In this document: positions 1 to 11,150 of the stretch, piece by piece
Layout: each line of letters starts with the position of its first letter
How positions within the stretch are numbered: position 1 is the first letter of the stretch
Assembly: GCF_014174515.1 (NCBI RefSeq)
Contig: NZ_JACJUG010000011.1
Location: 1-64,000 of the forward strand
Source of the DNA: Mitsuaria sp. WAJ17
GTDB taxonomy: Bacteria > Pseudomonadota > Gammaproteobacteria > Burkholderiales > Burkholderiaceae_C
DNA length: 64,000 bases
Reading direction: 5' to 3'
Notes under the pieces: model-generated
The model's database searches: none
Seen by the model: the letters and a program-made list of their open reading frames with translations, nothing else
What the model was told of the DNA's origin: nothing
Program-made: the position numbers and the translations under genes

Positions 1-380
1 GGCTCCGCCCTGGCAGGCGCAGGCGCAGGCGCAGGCGCAGGCGCAGGCAGGGTTGCAGGCACTGGCGCGGGGATCGGAGCCGGGACCGGCGCTGCGGCCA
101 CCGGGGCCGCGACCACGGCGGCCTCCGAGGGGGCTGCGCCCTCGATCGCGATCTCGATCAGGGCCGATCCCACACGCATCACCGTGCCGGCTTCCGCGCC
201 CAAGCGTTGGACCACGCCCTTGACCGGAGAGGGGATCTCCACCGTCGCCTTGTCCGTCATCACGTCCGCGACGACCTGGTCCTCGCGCACCACATCACCC
301 GGCTTCACATGCCAGGCCACCAGCTCGACTTCGACGATGCCTTCGCCGATATCGGGCATCTTGATCGTATGAATGCTCAT
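1..380 (-). CDS. bkdB: Branched-chain 2-oxoacid dehydrogenase E2 (lipoamide acyltransferase), N-terminal part
   Basis: This is the first 126 residues of a dihydrolipoamide acyltransferase; the rest lies left of the window. The E2 subunit carries the acyl group from E1 to CoA on a lipoyl lysine. Residues 1-80 form a lipoyl domain starting MSIHTIKMPDIGEG, with the lipoylated lysine in MTDKATVEI. It is followed by a flexible Ala-Pro linker built from six GCAGGC units. The gene follows the E1beta gene after about 100 bp, so the set reads E1alpha-E1beta-E2. A pyruvate or acetoin dehydrogenase E2 is possible, but the partner E1 subunits look like the branched-chain type. The domain call is firm; the substrate is inferred. 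Confidence 0.9.
   Translation of the reverse strand, partial: MSIHTIKMPDIGEGIVEVELVAWHVKPGDVVREDQVVADVMTDKATVEIPSPVKGVVQRLGAEAGTVMRVGSALIEIAIEGAAPSEAAVVAAPVAAAPVPAPIPAPVPATLPAPAPAPAPAPARAE
13..48. repeat. Six tandem GCAGGC hexamers encoding an Ala-Pro linker
   Basis: Six perfect GCAGGC units lie in frame inside the E2 gene and encode alternating Ala and Pro on the minus strand. Ala/Pro-rich linkers are normal after E2 lipoyl domains. The copy number could vary between strains by slippage in steps of two residues. Confidence 0.85.
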
Positions 381-483
381 CAAACCTCCTGCCGGGCCGC
401 CACATCGCGACCCTGCTGCGCCCTGCGGCGCGATTGCTCTTGGGGGACAGCGCGGGGGCTGTGCCGCTCGACTCGATCCATGC

Positions 484-2978
<2,495 letters not shown>

Positions 2979-3042
2979 TCAGGGAAAGCCTGGAGCGCCG
3001 CAGAGGCCGGGATGCGACGCCCGTCTGCGCTACCCTCGCCCC

Positions 3043-4980
3043 ATGAAAGACCGAGCCCCCTTCCCTCGCACCACCTGGCCGCGCCGCGGCGCCATCGCTG
3101 CCCTTGGCCTTTGCCTGGCCACCGGGCTGCAGGCCCAGACCCTGAAGCTGCGCCTGCTGGAGACCAGCGACATCCACATGAACCTGCTGGCCTACGACTA
3201 CTACCAGGACCAGCCCAGCAGCACCCAGGGCCTCTCGCACACCGCCCGCCTGATCGCCCAGGCCCGCGCCGAGCAGCCCAACCACCTGCTGCTGGACAAC
3301 GGCGATCTGATCCAGGGCTCGGCCATGGGCGATGTGGTCGCGAAGCAGGGCCTTGCGGCGCAGGCGCATCCAGCCCTGCAGTCCCTGCGCCTGCTGGGCT
3401 ATGACGCGGCCAATATCGGCAACCACGAGTTCAACTTCGGCCTGCCTTTCCTGAAGCAGGCCTATGCCAATGCCGGCTTCCCCGTGATCAGCAGCAATCT
3501 GCGAGAGGCCCGCAGCGGCAAGCCGGTCTTCACGCCCAGTGTGCTGCTGCGACGGGATTTCACGGACGAACACGGACGGCCGCAACGCCTGCGCATCGGC
3601 GTGCTCGGCCTGCTGCCACCACAGATCCTGCAGTGGGACCGCCAGCACCTGCAGGGCCGGGTCGTCGCCGAAGACATGGTGGTGGCGGCCCGGCGCGAGA
3701 TCCGCCACCTGCGCGCGGCAGGAGCAGACCTCGTCATCGCCCTGGCCCACACCGGCTACAGCGCCGAGCCCCAGCCCGAGGGCGCCGAGAACCGCGCGGG
3801 TGACATCGCCCGGCTGCCCGGCCTGGATGCCCTGCTGCTGGGCCATGCCCATGCCGAGTTCCCCGGCCCCGCCTTCGCCCGGCACGCGGGGGCAGATCTT
3901 GCCCTTGGCCGCATTCATGGCGTGCCGGCGGTGATGCCCGGCAGCTGGGGCAGTCACCTGGGCGTAATCGACCTGCGCCTGGAGAAGCAGGCCGGCCGCT
4001 GGCGCGTGGTGGACAGCCGGGGCAGCCTGCGCCCCCTGCGCGACGCCCGGAGTGCGCAGGCCCCGGCCGAGCCCGACACCGCCCTGGAAGCCCTGCTACA
4101 ACCCGCGCACCAGGCCACGCTGACGCTGATCCGCCAGACCGTGGCCCAGGCGCCGCGACCGCTGCACAGCTATTTCGACCTCGTCCAGCCCTCCGAGAGC
4201 CTGGCCTTGGTCGCCCGCGCCCAGCGCGCCTACGCCCGCGAGGCCCTGCGCGGGACGCGCTGGCAAGACCTGCCCCTCCTGAGCGCCGCCGCCCCCTTGC
4301 GCAACGGCGGGCGCCAGGGCTGGAGCAGCTATGTGGACATCACGCCCGGGCCCATGTCCATCAAGCATGTGACCGAGCTCTACCCCTACCCCAACACCCT
4401 CAAGGTGCTGCAGCTGAGCGGCGCCGAGGTGCGTGAGTGGCTGGAGCGCTCCGCGGCGCAGTTCCGGCAGCTCCAGGCCGGCCTGGACGAGGCTCAGGCC
4501 CTGATCGACGAGGCCCAGCCCAGTTTCAACTACGACGTGATCCTGGGCCTGGACTACGCGATCGATCTCGCCCAGCCCGCCCGCTACGGCACGGACGGCA
4601 AACGCCTGCCGGCCGTCAGCACCCATCGCATCGGCGAGCTGCGCTACCGCGGCCAGCCCGTGCGGGACGATCAGCTTTTCCTGCTGGCCACCAACAGCTA
4701 CCGGGCCGGCGGCGGCGGCAACTTCCCTGCAGCAGGCCCGGAGCGCATCGTGCTGGACGCCGCGGTCGAGAACCGCGAGGCTCTGCAGCGCCTGCTGCAA
4801 TCAGGCCATGCCTTCGAGGCTGAGGCCGACGAAGGCCGGTGGACACTGACGTTGCCAGAGGGCACGCGCGCACAGTTCCGCTGCGGCCCGGCCGCACGAG
4901 GCCAACTGCCCGAGGCCGGCCGACTGCGCTGGGTGCAGGACTCGCCCGAGGGCTTTGCCGTGTTCGAACTTCGCCCCTGA
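3043..4980 (+). CDS. cpdB: Periplasmic 2',3'-cyclic-nucleotide phosphodiesterase/3'-nucleotidase (CpdB type)
   Basis: A two-domain metallophosphoesterase of 645 residues, close to the length of E. coli CpdB. A signal peptide ends near LATGLQAQ. The N-terminal calcineurin-like domain shows the two-metal ligands in ETSDIHMN, a GNGDL-like block, IGNHEFNFG and LGHAHAEF. The C-terminal nucleotide-binding domain ends with ATNSYRAGGGGNFP, the base-stacking motif of the 5'-nucleotidase family. The start at 3043 places the signal peptide at the N terminus. It would scavenge cyclic and 3' nucleotides in the periplasm. A plain 5'-nucleotidase/UshA is the main alternative, but residues such as YDYYQD after the first metal motif fit CpdB better. 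Confidence 0.9.
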   Translation: MKDRAPFPRTTWPRRGAIAALGLCLATGLQAQTLKLRLLETSDIHMNLLAYDYYQDQPSSTQGLSHTARLIAQARAEQPNHLLLDNGDLIQGSAMGDVVAKQGLAAQAHPALQSLRLLGYDAANIGNHEFNFGLPFLKQAYANAGFPVISSNLREARSGKPVFTPSVLLRRDFTDEHGRPQRLRIGVLGLLPPQILQWDRQHLQGRVVAEDMVVAARREIRHLRAAGADLVIALAHTGYSAEPQPEGAENRAGDIARLPGLDALLLGHAHAEFPGPAFARHAGADLALGRIHGVPAVMPGSWGSHLGVIDLRLEKQAGRWRVVDSRGSLRPLRDARSAQAPAEPDTALEALLQPAHQATLTLIRQTVAQAPRPLHSYFDLVQPSESLALVARAQRAYAREALRGTRWQDLPLLSAAAPLRNGGRQGWSSYVDITPGPMSIKHVTELYPYPNTLKVLQLSGAEVREWLERSAAQFRQLQAGLDEAQALIDEAQPSFNYDVILGLDYAIDLAQPARYGTDGKRLPAVSTHRIGELRYRGQPVRDDQLFLLATNSYRAGGGGNFPAAGPERIVLDAAVENREALQRLLQSGHAFEAEADEGRWTLTLPEGTRAQFRCGPAARGQLPEAGRLRWVQDSPEGFAVFELRP

Positions 4981-5080
4981 GCCCCGCGCACTGGGGCAGC
5001 AACGGAGGGGCAGCGCGGGCCTGGAGCGCTATGCTGCCGCCTCGCGCCCGAACGGGGCGCACGACTTCCAGAAAGCCCCC

Positions 5081-6958
5081 ATGCGCGCTGCCCAGCCTTC
5101 CTCCTGCTCGCCTCTCAGCTCTTCGTGGTCCCGCCTGGGACTGCAGCTGGGCACGCTCAGCGCCGCCCTGGCCCTGGCCTGGGCGGCGCCCGCTCTGGCC
5201 GCTTCGGCCGCTTCGGCCGCTTCGGCCAAGAGCCCTCCCCATCAGGTCAAGGCGGCCCACGCCGGGACGCAGCAGGCCGCCGACCGCGCCTTCGACCGCC
5301 TGTCGCACCAGTTCATTGAGGCCCTGTGGACGCTGGACCCCGATGCCGCCCTTATCGCCGGCCGCTATGACGGCGCCGCCCGCCTGCCCACACCGGATGC
5401 CGCCGGCCGCCAAAAGGCCCTGGCTTTCGCCCAGCTGTGGCAGGCCCGCTTCGCCGCGGTGAAGCCCGAGGCGCTGTCCGACCGCGCACGCACCGACCTC
5501 GCCCTGCTTCAGAACAAGGTCGCCTCCGACGCCTGGTCCCTGCAGACCCTTCGCGAATTCGCCTGGAACCCGTCCAGCTACAACGTGGCCGGCGCCATGG
5601 ACCTGATCCTGAACACCGACTACGCACCCAAGCCGCAGCGCCTCAAGGCCCTGCTGTCGCGACTGAAGGCCGTGCCCGCCTACTACGAGGCCGCCTATGC
5701 CAGCATCGAGACGCCCACCCGCGAGCACACCCAACTGGCCGTGAGCCAGATCGACGGCACCCTGGCCGTGTTCGACGAGATCGACAAGGCAGCAAAGGCT
5801 GAGCACAAGCTCGCTGCAGCCGACCGCAAGGCCCTGGCATCGGCACTGGCCGCCGCGCGCAGTGCCGTCAAGGGCTACCAGCAGCGCCTGCAGGCCTTGG
5901 ACGAGAAGCTGGCCGCGGCCCATGGGAAAGAGGGCCAGGCCCGCTCCTTCCGCCTGGGCCGCGAGCTCTACGAGCGCAAGTTCCAGCTGGACATCCAGTC
6001 CGCCAGCAGCGCCGAGCAGACCTACCAAAAGGCCCTGGCCACGCGCGAGCAGCTGCTGGCCAAGATGGAGGAACTGGCCGACCAGCTCTGGACCAAGACG
6101 CAAAGCGATGCGCCCCGGCCTGCGGACCGCATCGAGAAGATCGACCGCGTGATCAAGGCGCTGTCGGTGAAGCATGTGAAGGCCGAGAACTTTCTGGCCG
6201 AGATCCGCCAGCAGATCCCGCAGCTGCAGGCCTTCGTGCAGGACAAGGACCTGCTCACCATTGACCCGAAGAAGCCCCTGCAGGTGCGCGAGACCCCGGC
6301 CTATCAGCGCGGCGTGGCCGGCGCCAGCATCGAGGCGCCCGGCCCCTACCGCCCGCAGGACCGCACCTACTACAACGTCACCCCGCTGGACGACCTCAAG
6401 CCCGAGCAGGCCGAGAGCACCCTACGCGAGTACAACCACTGGATCCTGCAGATCCTGAACATCCACGAGGCCATCCCGGGCCACTACACCCAATTGGTCC
6501 ATGCCAACAAGTCGCCGTCCCTCGTCAAGGCCCTGTTCGGCAACGGCGCCATGATTGAAGGCTGGGCCGTGTATGGCGAGCGCATGATGCTGGAGGCCGG
6601 CTACGGCGAGCACGCGCCCGAGATGTGGCTCATGTACTGCAAGTGGAACCTGCGAAGCGTCACCAACACCATCCTGGACTACAGCGTGCACGTGCTGGGC
6701 ATGACCCAGGACGAGGCCATCGCCCTGCTGACCCAGCGCGCCTTCCAGACCGAGCAGGAGGCGCGCGAGAAGTGGCGCCGCGTGCAGCTGACCTCGGTCC
6801 AGCTCACCAGCTACTTCAGCGGCTACAGCGAGATCATGGCCCTGCGCGAGGAACGCCGCCAAGCCCTCGGCGAGCGTTTCGATCTCAAGGCCTTCCACGA
6901 CCAGTTCCTGAGCTACGGCAGCGCGCCGGTGGCAGTGATCCGCGAGCTCATGCGCTGA
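5081..6958 (+). CDS. Exported DUF885 protein, putative metallopeptidase
   Basis: The 625-residue protein belongs to the DUF885 family, recognised by IHEAIPGHYTQLVH (an HExxPGH motif) and the following EGWAVYGERMMLEAG block, both in the C-terminal third. HExxPGH with the downstream Glu resembles a zinc peptidase centre, and activity has been proposed for relatives; substrate is unknown. The start at 5081 puts a hydrophobic, Ala-rich export signal at residues 20-45 that includes a repeated AASA tract. It follows cpdB by 100 bp on the same strand, so the two could be cotranscribed. The family call is strong; the enzyme function is inferred. Confidence 0.88.
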   Translation: MRAAQPSSCSPLSSSWSRLGLQLGTLSAALALAWAAPALAASAASAASAKSPPHQVKAAHAGTQQAADRAFDRLSHQFIEALWTLDPDAALIAGRYDGAARLPTPDAAGRQKALAFAQLWQARFAAVKPEALSDRARTDLALLQNKVASDAWSLQTLREFAWNPSSYNVAGAMDLILNTDYAPKPQRLKALLSRLKAVPAYYEAAYASIETPTREHTQLAVSQIDGTLAVFDEIDKAAKAEHKLAAADRKALASALAAARSAVKGYQQRLQALDEKLAAAHGKEGQARSFRLGRELYERKFQLDIQSASSAEQTYQKALATREQLLAKMEELADQLWTKTQSDAPRPADRIEKIDRVIKALSVKHVKAENFLAEIRQQIPQLQAFVQDKDLLTIDPKKPLQVRETPAYQRGVAGASIEAPGPYRPQDRTYYNVTPLDDLKPEQAESTLREYNHWILQILNIHEAIPGHYTQLVHANKSPSLVKALFGNGAMIEGWAVYGERMMLEAGYGEHAPEMWLMYCKWNLRSVTNTILDYSVHVLGMTQDEAIALLTQRAFQTEQEAREKWRRVQLTSVQLTSYFSGYSEIMALREERRQALGERFDLKAFHDQFLSYGSAPVAVIRELMR

Positions 6959-7465
6959 GCCACCCCCAAGCGTCCACAGCTTCTGTGGACAAGTCTGGGG
7001 ACGGTCCTTGGAGCGCCTGCCGCAGCCCCGATGCCTACGGGGCTGAGCCTAGGCTGCTGCAAGATGAGGCAGCACCGCCGTCGGCGGCCTGCCTAGCACG
7101 GAACAGTGCCGCCAAGCGCTGCGCCCATGCGACTGAGGCTGGCAAGCGACAGCGGGCTGGATCAGTTCGAGATCCCTCCCTTCGGTCCGCCTGGTCCGCC
7201 CGCCCCTTCCCCCGGCAGCGCTCACTCCCCTGTTGACGCCCTGATTGACGCCCTGAGCGGGGCCTGTCAGCGCTTACAGATTCCCTCCCTGCCACCGTAT
7301 GCGAGCCTGCGGACCGCGGGCACGGCTCAGCCCTGCCGCAGCGGCCGGGATGGCCTCCCCGTGCGCGCTGGCATCAGGAAGGCATGCATGCTGCGCCCTG
7401 GTGTTCGCCCGCAGCGGGAGCGCCTATCAACAAAGCGTCTGCTGTCATCACTTGGGAGACCCACG
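6959..7465. other. Intergenic region upstream of the exported CxxCH protein
   Basis: About 500 bp without a convincing gene. It holds a perfect 8-bp inverted repeat, GTCCACAG-CTT-CTGTGGAC at 6972-6990, just after the DUF885 stop; it has no T-tract, so it is a weak terminator candidate at best. The rest is GC-rich, shows no coding bias that I trust, and probably contains the promoter of the next gene. Confidence 0.5.
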
Positions 7466-8768
7466 ATGAACCTCATGCAAGCCTTGTCGGCGCACTCGCG
7501 TGCCGCTCGCCGTCCGAGTCCGTCGATCGCCTGCGCCGCGCTGGCCGCAGCGGCGGCTGCGCTGTGCCATGGACCTGCGATGGCGCAGACCGCGCCGGCC
7601 GCAGCCTCGGCAATGCCGGCCGCCTGCAGCCTGCCCATGAAGCCGGCCGCCACACAGGAGGAAACCGCCTGGCAGCTTTTCGTGGCCGCCCACTGCACGG
7701 TCAACACCCCGGGGGGCCAGAAGCTCAACTGGGAGACATGGACCGAGCAGACCTGCTGGCTCAACCCCGGTGCGCCGGGCTGCAAGACCGGCGAGCAGAG
7801 GAAGCGTTTCAGCCACGCCATGAGCCTGCTGGCGACCCGGGGCAAGCTGCACGCCCCTGCCGCAAGCACCGCCGCCACCGGCCTGCCGGGCTGCCAGCCC
7901 ATGACGGCCAAGTCCAGCCAGACGCCCAAATCCCTGCTGCCCTTCGTGCCCGGAAACCTCAGCGCCAATCCGCAGTTCTGCGAGGAGGTCTACGTGAACG
8001 CCTCCGAGGCCGCCTTCGTCACCTCGCCACCGGGCGGCAAGCCGGGGGGCCACGCTGACCACGCGCACCGGGCAGGCCGACTACATCGCCACGACGGGCA
8101 AGCCGCTGGACTTTCCCAAGGAAGCGGTGGAGATCAAGGCTGACTGGATTGCCGCCAGCTCGCTCAACGCAGCCAGCTTCTTCAACTGCAGCGACAAGAA
8201 GCCGGCCGGGGTCTACGTGCAGACCATCGATGGCGTCTGCTACGCGCTGGTCGGCGTGCACATCTCGTCCAAGCTGTATCCCAACTGGCTGTGGGCCACC
8301 TTCGAGCCGCAATCGCCCGTGACCAACCCCAACCGCTGCAAGCCCTCGCTCTACTCGCCCTGCAACGATCCCTGGGGTTCCAACCCGGCGCTCAGCACGG
8401 GCCAGGCCACCGCCGCGACGAAGAACCTGACGAACCTGATGGACCAGGCCGGTCTGCCGCCCGAGTTCCGCAACTACCGGCTGGTGGGCACGCAGACGCA
8501 GTACGAGCAACCCCTGGCCAGCAAGGGCATGCTTGGCAACTCCTTCGTCGAGTTCAACGCCCTGGTCCTGCCCCAGCAGGCCTCCTGCATCACCTGCCAC
8601 GGCTATGCCGCCATCAACGTGGCCCTGAATCCTCCGGGCACCGGCAATGGCAGCCCCATCGGCAATGGGCCGTCCATCGGCAAGCCCGTGATCCCGCCCA
8701 CCATCCCCGGCCGCCATTGGGAGCCGGTGGATTTCTCGTGGATGCTGGGCTTCATGCCGGGGAAGTAA
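7466..8768 (+). pseudogene. Exported mono-heme-type (CxxCH) protein, interrupted by a +1 frameshift
   Basis: One gene split into two frames. The first frame begins at ATG 7466 after GGGAG, with a signal peptide ending in GPAMAQ, then ETAWQLFVAAHC and LNWETWTEQTC. The second frame carries DWIAASSLNAASFF, FVEFNALVLPQQASCITCH and a C terminus ending MLGFMPGK. The heme-binding CxxCH is at 8586-8600. Removing one G from the six-G run at 8044-8049 joins the frames into 433 codons with sensible sequence on both sides. CITCH suggests a c-type heme attached in the periplasm. I know related uncharacterised proteins with the AWxLFVA and WETW blocks but no function. The shift may be a real mutation, phase variation or a sequencing error. 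Confidence 0.75.
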
Positions 8769-9153
8769 GGCTGGCTGTCCGGGGGCGTGTCGCGGCGGCT
8801 CATGCTTGCTTCGCGCCCCTGGAGTCCGCATCCGGCTCAAGCGCTTCCTTGACCTGATCTCTGACTCGAGCCGGCGCTCGCGCAAGGGGCGCCAACAATA
8901 CCTGGGTGGCTCTCCCGCGAAGGTGAGCTCGTGGATCCGTCACGTGGCCGCCAAGCGGCTACCGACAACGATCAAGGGCGCCGCTCCTGCAGCCGCCCAC
9001 AGCATGGCCATCAACGTCGCGCAACCAGGCCAACTGCCCGGCCACCGCAAGGCGCCCCGCAAGGCCTTCAGCCCACCCCGCCGTGGAGCGGCCTGGCGGC
9101 ACGCCGACGCATCCCCCGGCTGTCTGGCGCGACAGCGCTCGACGAGGCGTGTT
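8769..9153. other. Intergenic region at the left end of the biosynthetic cluster
   Basis: No gene is visible in these 385 bp. The GC-rich left part resembles the core genome. A 6-bp hairpin, GCTGTC-N6-GACAGC at 9119-9136, lies 18 nt past the end of the FabG-like gene on the minus strand. It has no T-tract but could help end the 12-gene transcript. Confidence 0.45.
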
Positions 9154-9882
9154 TCAGCCCGTCAAGCCCCCATCGGCCACGATCACCTGGCCTGTGATGT
9201 AGCTGGCTTCATCACTGAGCAGGAAACGCACGATCTGCGCAATTTCCCCGGGATTCCCGAAACGGCGCAGCGAGATTCGGTCCACCATCTCATCGACATA
9301 GTCTTCCGAGAGAGATGCTGTCATGTCGGTGTCGATGAAACCGGGGGCAAGCACATTGACTCGGACGCCCCGTGGCCCCAATTCCTTGGACAGGGACTTC
9401 GTCAGGCCGATCAGGGCGGATTTGCTTGCAGCGTAATTGCTCTGCCCCGCCACCCCGACAATGCCGGAAATCGAGGCGACATTCACGATGGAGCCTTGCC
9501 GTGCCGACGTCATACCGGGCACCAGCATTTTGCAAGCCTGGTAGACACTGTTGAGATTGCAGTTGATCACGTCCGCCCAGGCTTCGTCACGCATGGCGGC
9601 GAAGGACTGGTCCTGGCGGATGCCGGCCGAATTCACCAAGCCTTGCACGGTGCCCAGTGTCTCCTGGAGCGCGCCCAATGCTGACTTGATCGACTCGGGA
9701 GAGCGCAGCTCCATCTTCGCGCAGCAGACGCGATGCTTTCCAAGCTCCTCGACCAGGGCCAGGGCTCGCGATTCGCTTTGAAAGTAGGTGAAGCCCACGC
9801 GGTAGTCATGGCGGACCAGCTCCCTGACCACGGCCTCGCCGATACCTCGCGCACCGCCGGTGACGATTACATTTCCTCGCAT
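9154..9882 (-). CDS. FabG-like 3-oxoacyl-ACP reductase (SDR family)
   Basis: A 242-residue classical short-chain dehydrogenase. It has the NADP-binding TGGARGIGEA at residues 8-17, LVNSAGI (the NNAG position), a catalytic Ser in VASISG and YAASK, and the proline-glycine turn APGFIDTDM typical of FabG. It should reduce a 3-oxoacyl group on the cluster's acyl carrier protein to the 3-hydroxyacyl form. Its start overlaps the carboxyltransferase stop by 16 bp, so it is the last gene of the coupled cluster. The reductase class is firm; the exact substrate is inferred from the two ketosynthases and ACP upstream. Confidence 0.88.
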   Translation of the reverse strand: MRGNVIVTGGARGIGEAVVRELVRHDYRVGFTYFQSESRALALVEELGKHRVCCAKMELRSPESIKSALGALQETLGTVQGLVNSAGIRQDQSFAAMRDEAWADVINCNLNSVYQACKMLVPGMTSARQGSIVNVASISGIVGVAGQSNYAASKSALIGLTKSLSKELGPRGVRVNVLAPGFIDTDMTASLSEDYVDEMVDRISLRRFGNPGEIAQIVRFLLSDEASYITGQVIVADGGLTG

Positions 9883-11087
9883 GAAGGCTGCTCCAGTTCC
9901 ATGGTTTCTCGGTTGCTGATGGTCCCGTCCACCAGACCAAAACCAAAATAGGCTTTGAATTCGTCAACGCCCTGCACCGGCACGCCCGATTCCCTTGAAA
10001 GCACCGTCTGCATGACCTGCGCAGGGAGCGGCACAATGGATGCGCCCGGCGCGACATGCACGGCGGATGCGCCGGCGGCAAGCGCAATGTAGGCGCCGCC
10101 CGACACCGTGGATTCAAAAACCACCTCAATAGGCAGACCGGCGTGCACCAGCTTGCGCATCACCGCAGCCAGTTGCACCAGGTACTGCGACTGGGCAACG
10201 GCCTCGTCACGCAGGTCAAAGCTATGGCTCGGACAACGGACCCTTAACTCTGCGACCGTACCGGCATGATCATGGGCGGCGTCGAGGCAACTGATCAGTC
10301 GCAGGCAATGGGTCGGCGTCAAGCCCGACGGCGCGTTCACCGTAATCCGCAGCACATTGCCGACGCGCCTCACGCTGATGTCGTCGTCACTGACACCACT
10401 GCCTGGCCGATAGCCCTGCAAGCGATCGTGGAGCAGCTTCCTGCAGTAGAAATCGCCGGTTGACGCTCCATCCGCGGCGCGAAGGACCGCGCTCCGGGCC
10501 AGGGCGAGATAGTCGTCCACCCCGCCCCAGTTGACGGCGTCGGCGCGGTTGAATTCGTACCGCCGACTGTCGATGACCGCGTAGCTGGCCTGCGCCAAGG
10601 TGACGCCTTGGGGCGCACCCGCCACCAGCGCCTTCGGACCGGTCATGGCGAAAGCGGAGCTCCGTTCGAAAACGCGGACATCAGCGGCATAGGCCAGCAT
10701 GCTCGCTGAGCCGAACGCATGTTTGCCGACCAGTGCGACGACGGCCCCACCCCCCGCCTTGATGTCGCACAGGGAGCGAAATGCCTTGCGAATGGCGCCG
10801 AGCGCTTCAATGCCCTCGGAAAGCCGGGTTCCAGCGGAATCCAGGCCGAGAACCATCACATGCCCCCCTTTGCTGGCCCGCAGGGCAGCAGCCTCCAGCG
10901 CATCGCATTCTCGACAGCCCAGGGTCCCCAGCTTGGCTTTCGAATCGGTGAACACGGCGGTCACGGCCCGCCCTGAGACCAGGCCTTCAGCAATGAGAAG
11001 GTCCGACTTTGAATCCAGCCTGCGTACATCTTGGCCGCCGAACAGCAAATGCAGCTGCCGGCTTGCCGGCAAGTCCATAAAGTTCAT
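9867..11087 (-). CDS. Malonate-decarboxylase-like carboxyltransferase (MdcD/MdcE-type halves in one chain)
   Basis: The 406-residue protein looks like two crotonase-fold carboxyltransferase halves in one polypeptide. The first half has GGGAVVALVGKHAFGSASML then FAMTGPKAL, like the oxyanion glycine segment and SGP motif of MdcD and AccD. The second half has VVFESTVSGGAYIALA then VHVAPGASIVPL, like MdcE and AccA. Malonate decarboxylase MdcD-MdcE removes CO2 from malonyl-ACP to leave acetyl-ACP. No biotin or CoA-transferase subunit is near. I infer a decarboxylase or acyl transfer step on the cluster's ACP, perhaps making a starter unit. A degenerate acetyl-CoA carboxylase subunit is the alternative. 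It overlaps the FabG-like gene by 16 bp. Confidence 0.6.
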   Translation of the reverse strand: MNFMDLPASRQLHLLFGGQDVRRLDSKSDLLIAEGLVSGRAVTAVFTDSKAKLGTLGCRECDALEAAALRASKGGHVMVLGLDSAGTRLSEGIEALGAIRKAFRSLCDIKAGGGAVVALVGKHAFGSASMLAYAADVRVFERSSAFAMTGPKALVAGAPQGVTLAQASYAVIDSRRYEFNRADAVNWGGVDDYLALARSAVLRAADGASTGDFYCRKLLHDRLQGYRPGSGVSDDDISVRRVGNVLRITVNAPSGLTPTHCLRLISCLDAAHDHAGTVAELRVRCPSHSFDLRDEAVAQSQYLVQLAAVMRKLVHAGLPIEVVFESTVSGGAYIALAAGASAVHVAPGASIVPLPAQVMQTVLSRESGVPVQGVDEFKAYFGFGLVDGTISNRETMELEQPSCEEM

Positions 11088-11150
11088 GAGGAGATGAAAG
11101 TAAAGAAAGGTTTGGTAGACCTTGGAGAAGCCCTACCCTGCAAGCGGCCG

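Noticed and set aside
6972..6990. DnaA-box-like TTGTCCACAG within an inverted repeat
   Set aside because: A single site, with no cluster of boxes, AT-rich unwinding region or dnaA/dnaN nearby; an origin is not supported.
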